Translations under genes and position numbers: made by a program
From: Wenyingzhuangia fucanilytica
GTDB lineage: Bacteria; Bacteroidota; Bacteroidia; Flavobacteriales; Flavobacteriaceae
Reading direction: 5' to 3'
Assembly (NCBI RefSeq): GCF_001697185.1
Contig: NZ_CP014224.1
Coordinates: 3,208,501 to 3,272,500, forward strand
Length of the DNA: 64,000 nt
The notes under the pieces: model-generated
Databases searched by the model: none
What the model was told of the DNA's origin: nothing
Seen by the model: the letters and a program-made list of their open reading frames with translations, nothing else
Shown: positions 62,187 to 64,000 of the stretch, piece after piece
Numbering within the stretch: the stretch's first letter is position 1
Layout: every line of letters starts with the position of its first letter

Positions 62187-63698
62187 TCAATTGCTTATCT
62201 GCTTTTCTTTTAATTTAGGAGGGTGGATAAGCTGATAATCCAAAGAATTTTTATATTGTTTATTTACTTTTTTATTGTACACAGGAATTTTTATCCCTAA
62301 AAAAAAATCACCTTCTTTAGAATAAGTAGTTAGGTTCGTAAATAATGATGAACTACCAACAAAAAAATATCCTGTTCTAAAACCAATTCCTGCTTTAAAA
62401 ATTCCAAACCTATTAATACTTACAGGTAAAAAAGCAGAAAAATGTTTAGATTCGTAACGAGGACTAACAACAAAATTTGATATATATTTTATTTGTTTTC
62501 TACTGCTATTGCTCAACATATAAACATCAACATTTGAATTGATAAAGTAATTTTTTAAAATATTATAATCAACATTTATTCTTGCGGTGGTGGGTAAAAA
62601 ATAAGTTTGACTTGTAGTTTTTAACGAAGTAATATGAATATAATCTCTAATGTTAAAAGTGTAATTTTCACTATCCAAATTAACATTAATCAGATTTGGA
62701 TTTTCTGAATTTGTCCTAACATTATTATATTTTAAAAAACCTAAATCGGTAATTGCCACTCCTATTTTATAAGAATATGGGGCTTTGCTATAATAAACAC
62801 TTCCATTATCATCTCTTAAATTAATAGGAAATGTTTTGTTTCTTTTTTCATAAACAAAACCAAAATCTAATCCCATTCCAAAATTTGCTCCCAAACGTGA
62901 ATAAGAATTGGTTGCTTTACCTGTAAAATTTAAAGTACTGTTTTCAGGATCATCTTCATCATAATTAAAATCTAATTTTAAATCATCAGAATAAACAGCA
63001 ACCTTTCTGATACCTCTTAAAAGTTTTAAGGTAAAACCAAATTTTAGAAAATCATTAGCAGTTTGTTTTGCTATTCCTGCATAAGAAAAACCAATTTCTG
63101 CCCACGAAAAAACTTGTGAAGAATTGGTACTGTTTATAGCTAATTGATTCATAAACTCATTTAATTCATCTTTAGAATCAAAATCCTTATTTACAAACAT
63201 CTTATCTAAAATTTGATTGTATAATTTGGTATTTAAATTAAAAGCATGACCATATGTTTTAATACTACTAGAAAACGCAACAGCATTATAATTATTAATA
63301 GTCCATAAAAAAGAAGGCCCTAAAACAACAGCATTTCCATAAAAATTACTGTTTTCAGATGTACTTTTGGATATTAAATATTTATTGATGTTTCCTATTC
63401 CAAAACTAGACTCTAATTTTCTATTGTATTTATAAGCACTATAAGTAGGTTTAATATCATTTAGACCAAAATTTAAATCACCTAAAACTTTAAAAGGATC
63501 TAAGGAATAATAATTATTACCTGCATTGGCATTAAAAGAAAGTATATTAACATCATATTGATAAGGTGTATCTAAGATGTTGGCAGGATTAAGCAATACG
63601 GTTTGTATCCCAGAATAGTTATCTATAAAACCAATTGGACTTTGACTAAATAATGAACTACTGAGTAAAAAAAAATAGCTAAATATCTTATTTACCAT
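62187..63698 (-). CDS. DUF5723-type outer-membrane beta-barrel protein
   Basis: A 503-residue protein with signal peptide (SSSLFSQ) and the N-terminal GIQTVLLNPANILDTPYQYDVNI segment that I recognise as DUF5723. The rest alternates polar and hydrophobic residues in a barrel-like pattern (FGIGNINKYLI, FGMGLDFGFVYEKR, FRTGYFFVGSSSLF). Function is unknown; related barrels are often near adhesion or OmpA-like genes. A -7 box is suggested at 63706-63713 on the reverse strand, very near the ATG, so the leader would be short. Confidence 0.75.
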   Translation of the reverse strand: MVNKIFSYFFLLSSSLFSQSPIGFIDNYSGIQTVLLNPANILDTPYQYDVNILSFNANAGNNYYSLDPFKVLGDLNFGLNDIKPTYSAYKYNRKLESSFGIGNINKYLISKSTSENSNFYGNAVVLGPSFLWTINNYNAVAFSSSIKTYGHAFNLNTKLYNQILDKMFVNKDFDSKDELNEFMNQLAINSTNSSQVFSWAEIGFSYAGIAKQTANDFLKFGFTLKLLRGIRKVAVYSDDLKLDFNYDEDDPENSTLNFTGKATNSYSRLGANFGMGLDFGFVYEKRNKTFPINLRDDNGSVYYSKAPYSYKIGVAITDLGFLKYNNVRTNSENPNLINVNLDSENYTFNIRDYIHITSLKTTSQTYFLPTTARINVDYNILKNYFINSNVDVYMLSNSSRKQIKYISNFVVSPRYESKHFSAFLPVSINRFGIFKAGIGFRTGYFFVGSSSLFTNLTTYSKEGDFFLGIKIPVYNKKVNKQYKNSLDYQLIHPPKLKEKQISN

Positions 63699-63734
63699 AA
63701 CTTAACAAAGTTATGAAAACAAAATGGCTAAAAA

Positions 63735-64000
63735 TTACTTCTTTAAACTATTGTAAAAATTAGCAAAAACTACATATTGTATCGGAGCAATTAACAAGGT
63801 TAATAAAACCAAGTTTAAAAGGATTAATACAACAGATATTAGTACAAAAATTAAGAATAAGTATACCAACTTAATCTCGTTACCTTTAATCATTTCTTTA
63901 CTTAACTTAAAGATTTCTAAAGGTTCTAAGTTTGGATTTTCTACTAAAATAAAGAAAGATTGAGATAGCCAAATAGCAATAATAATTCCTGGAACTATAA
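63735..64000 (-). CDS. Membrane protein, C-terminal 88 residues (cut by window edge)
   Basis: The reverse strand has an open frame through the window edge ending KK-stop at 63735. Two strong hydrophobic segments are seen: VPGIIIAIWLSQSFFILVEN and a longer one, LVYLFLIFVLISVVLILLNL plus LLTLLIAP. The arrangement LEIFKLSKEMIKGNEIKLVYL between them resembles DUF975/glycerophosphodiester phosphodiesterase-type membrane domains (from memory). The start is outside the window. Confidence 0.55.
   Translation of the reverse strand, partial: IVPGIIIAIWLSQSFFILVENPNLEPLEIFKLSKEMIKGNEIKLVYLFLIFVLISVVLILLNLVLLTLLIAPIQYVVFANFYNSLKK

Overview
The window is a 64 kb piece of an AT-rich chromosome from a marine member of the Flavobacteriaceae (Bacteroidota). 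The evidence is the gliding and type IX secretion genes (gldE, gldD, porZ), the conserved order mutY-ssb-gldE-gldD, several TonB-dependent receptors with carboxypeptidase-like N-terminal domains, and promoters of the Bacteroidota type (-7 box TAnnTTTG). The genus cannot be fixed from the sequence alone. No rRNA, tRNA, CRISPR array, transposase or phage gene was seen.

Region 1 (1-12.7 kb) is mostly housekeeping: the start of an HU gene, mutY, ssb, gldE, gldD, heme A synthase with a cysteine-rich metal-binding lipoprotein, ribosomal proteins L21 and L27, the suf iron-sulfur operon (sufA-like, sufB, sufC, sufD) interrupted by a four-helix-bundle gene, and thiL.

Region 2 (12.8-20.7 kb) holds a PolB-like exonuclease and a likely phosphate-type regulon: a beta-helix lipoprotein and a large TonB receptor, divergent from a PhoB/PhoR-like pair. 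The intergenic regions carry TGTTAA-type direct repeats with exact 11-bp period. Region 3 (20.8-30.3 kb) is a long co-directional run, porZ-recO-heme-type TonB receptor-rnpA-DUF6909-like gene-sugar transferase-purD.

Region 4 (30.3-43.2 kb) has housekeeping genes (CYTH protein, hemolysin III, trpS, pgk) around an operon of cytochrome P450, ferredoxin, ferredoxin reductase, zinc alcohol dehydrogenase, GH2 glycosidase and cytoplasmic esterase, with a divergent AraC regulator. This matches the known flavobacterial system for oxidative demethylation of 6-O-methyl-D-galactose from red-algal porphyran, here without SusC/SusD or sulfatases nearby.

Region 5 (43.3-55.8 kb) is rich in signalling: holB, a hybrid sensor kinase/AraC protein, a 52-residue zinc-ribbon protein, a FecI/FecR/FecA-type system divergent from a repeat lipoprotein, and a three-gene unit (secreted protein, LytS-type kinase, LytTR regulator). 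In that unit the kinase sensor domain is visibly homologous to the secreted neighbour. Region 6 (56-64 kb) has a methyltransferase, mnmG, ybeY, gltX, an SPFH protein, a DUF5723 barrel and a partial membrane gene. Two parS-like ParB sites flank mnmG and a third lies inside gltX, which suggests an origin-proximal location.
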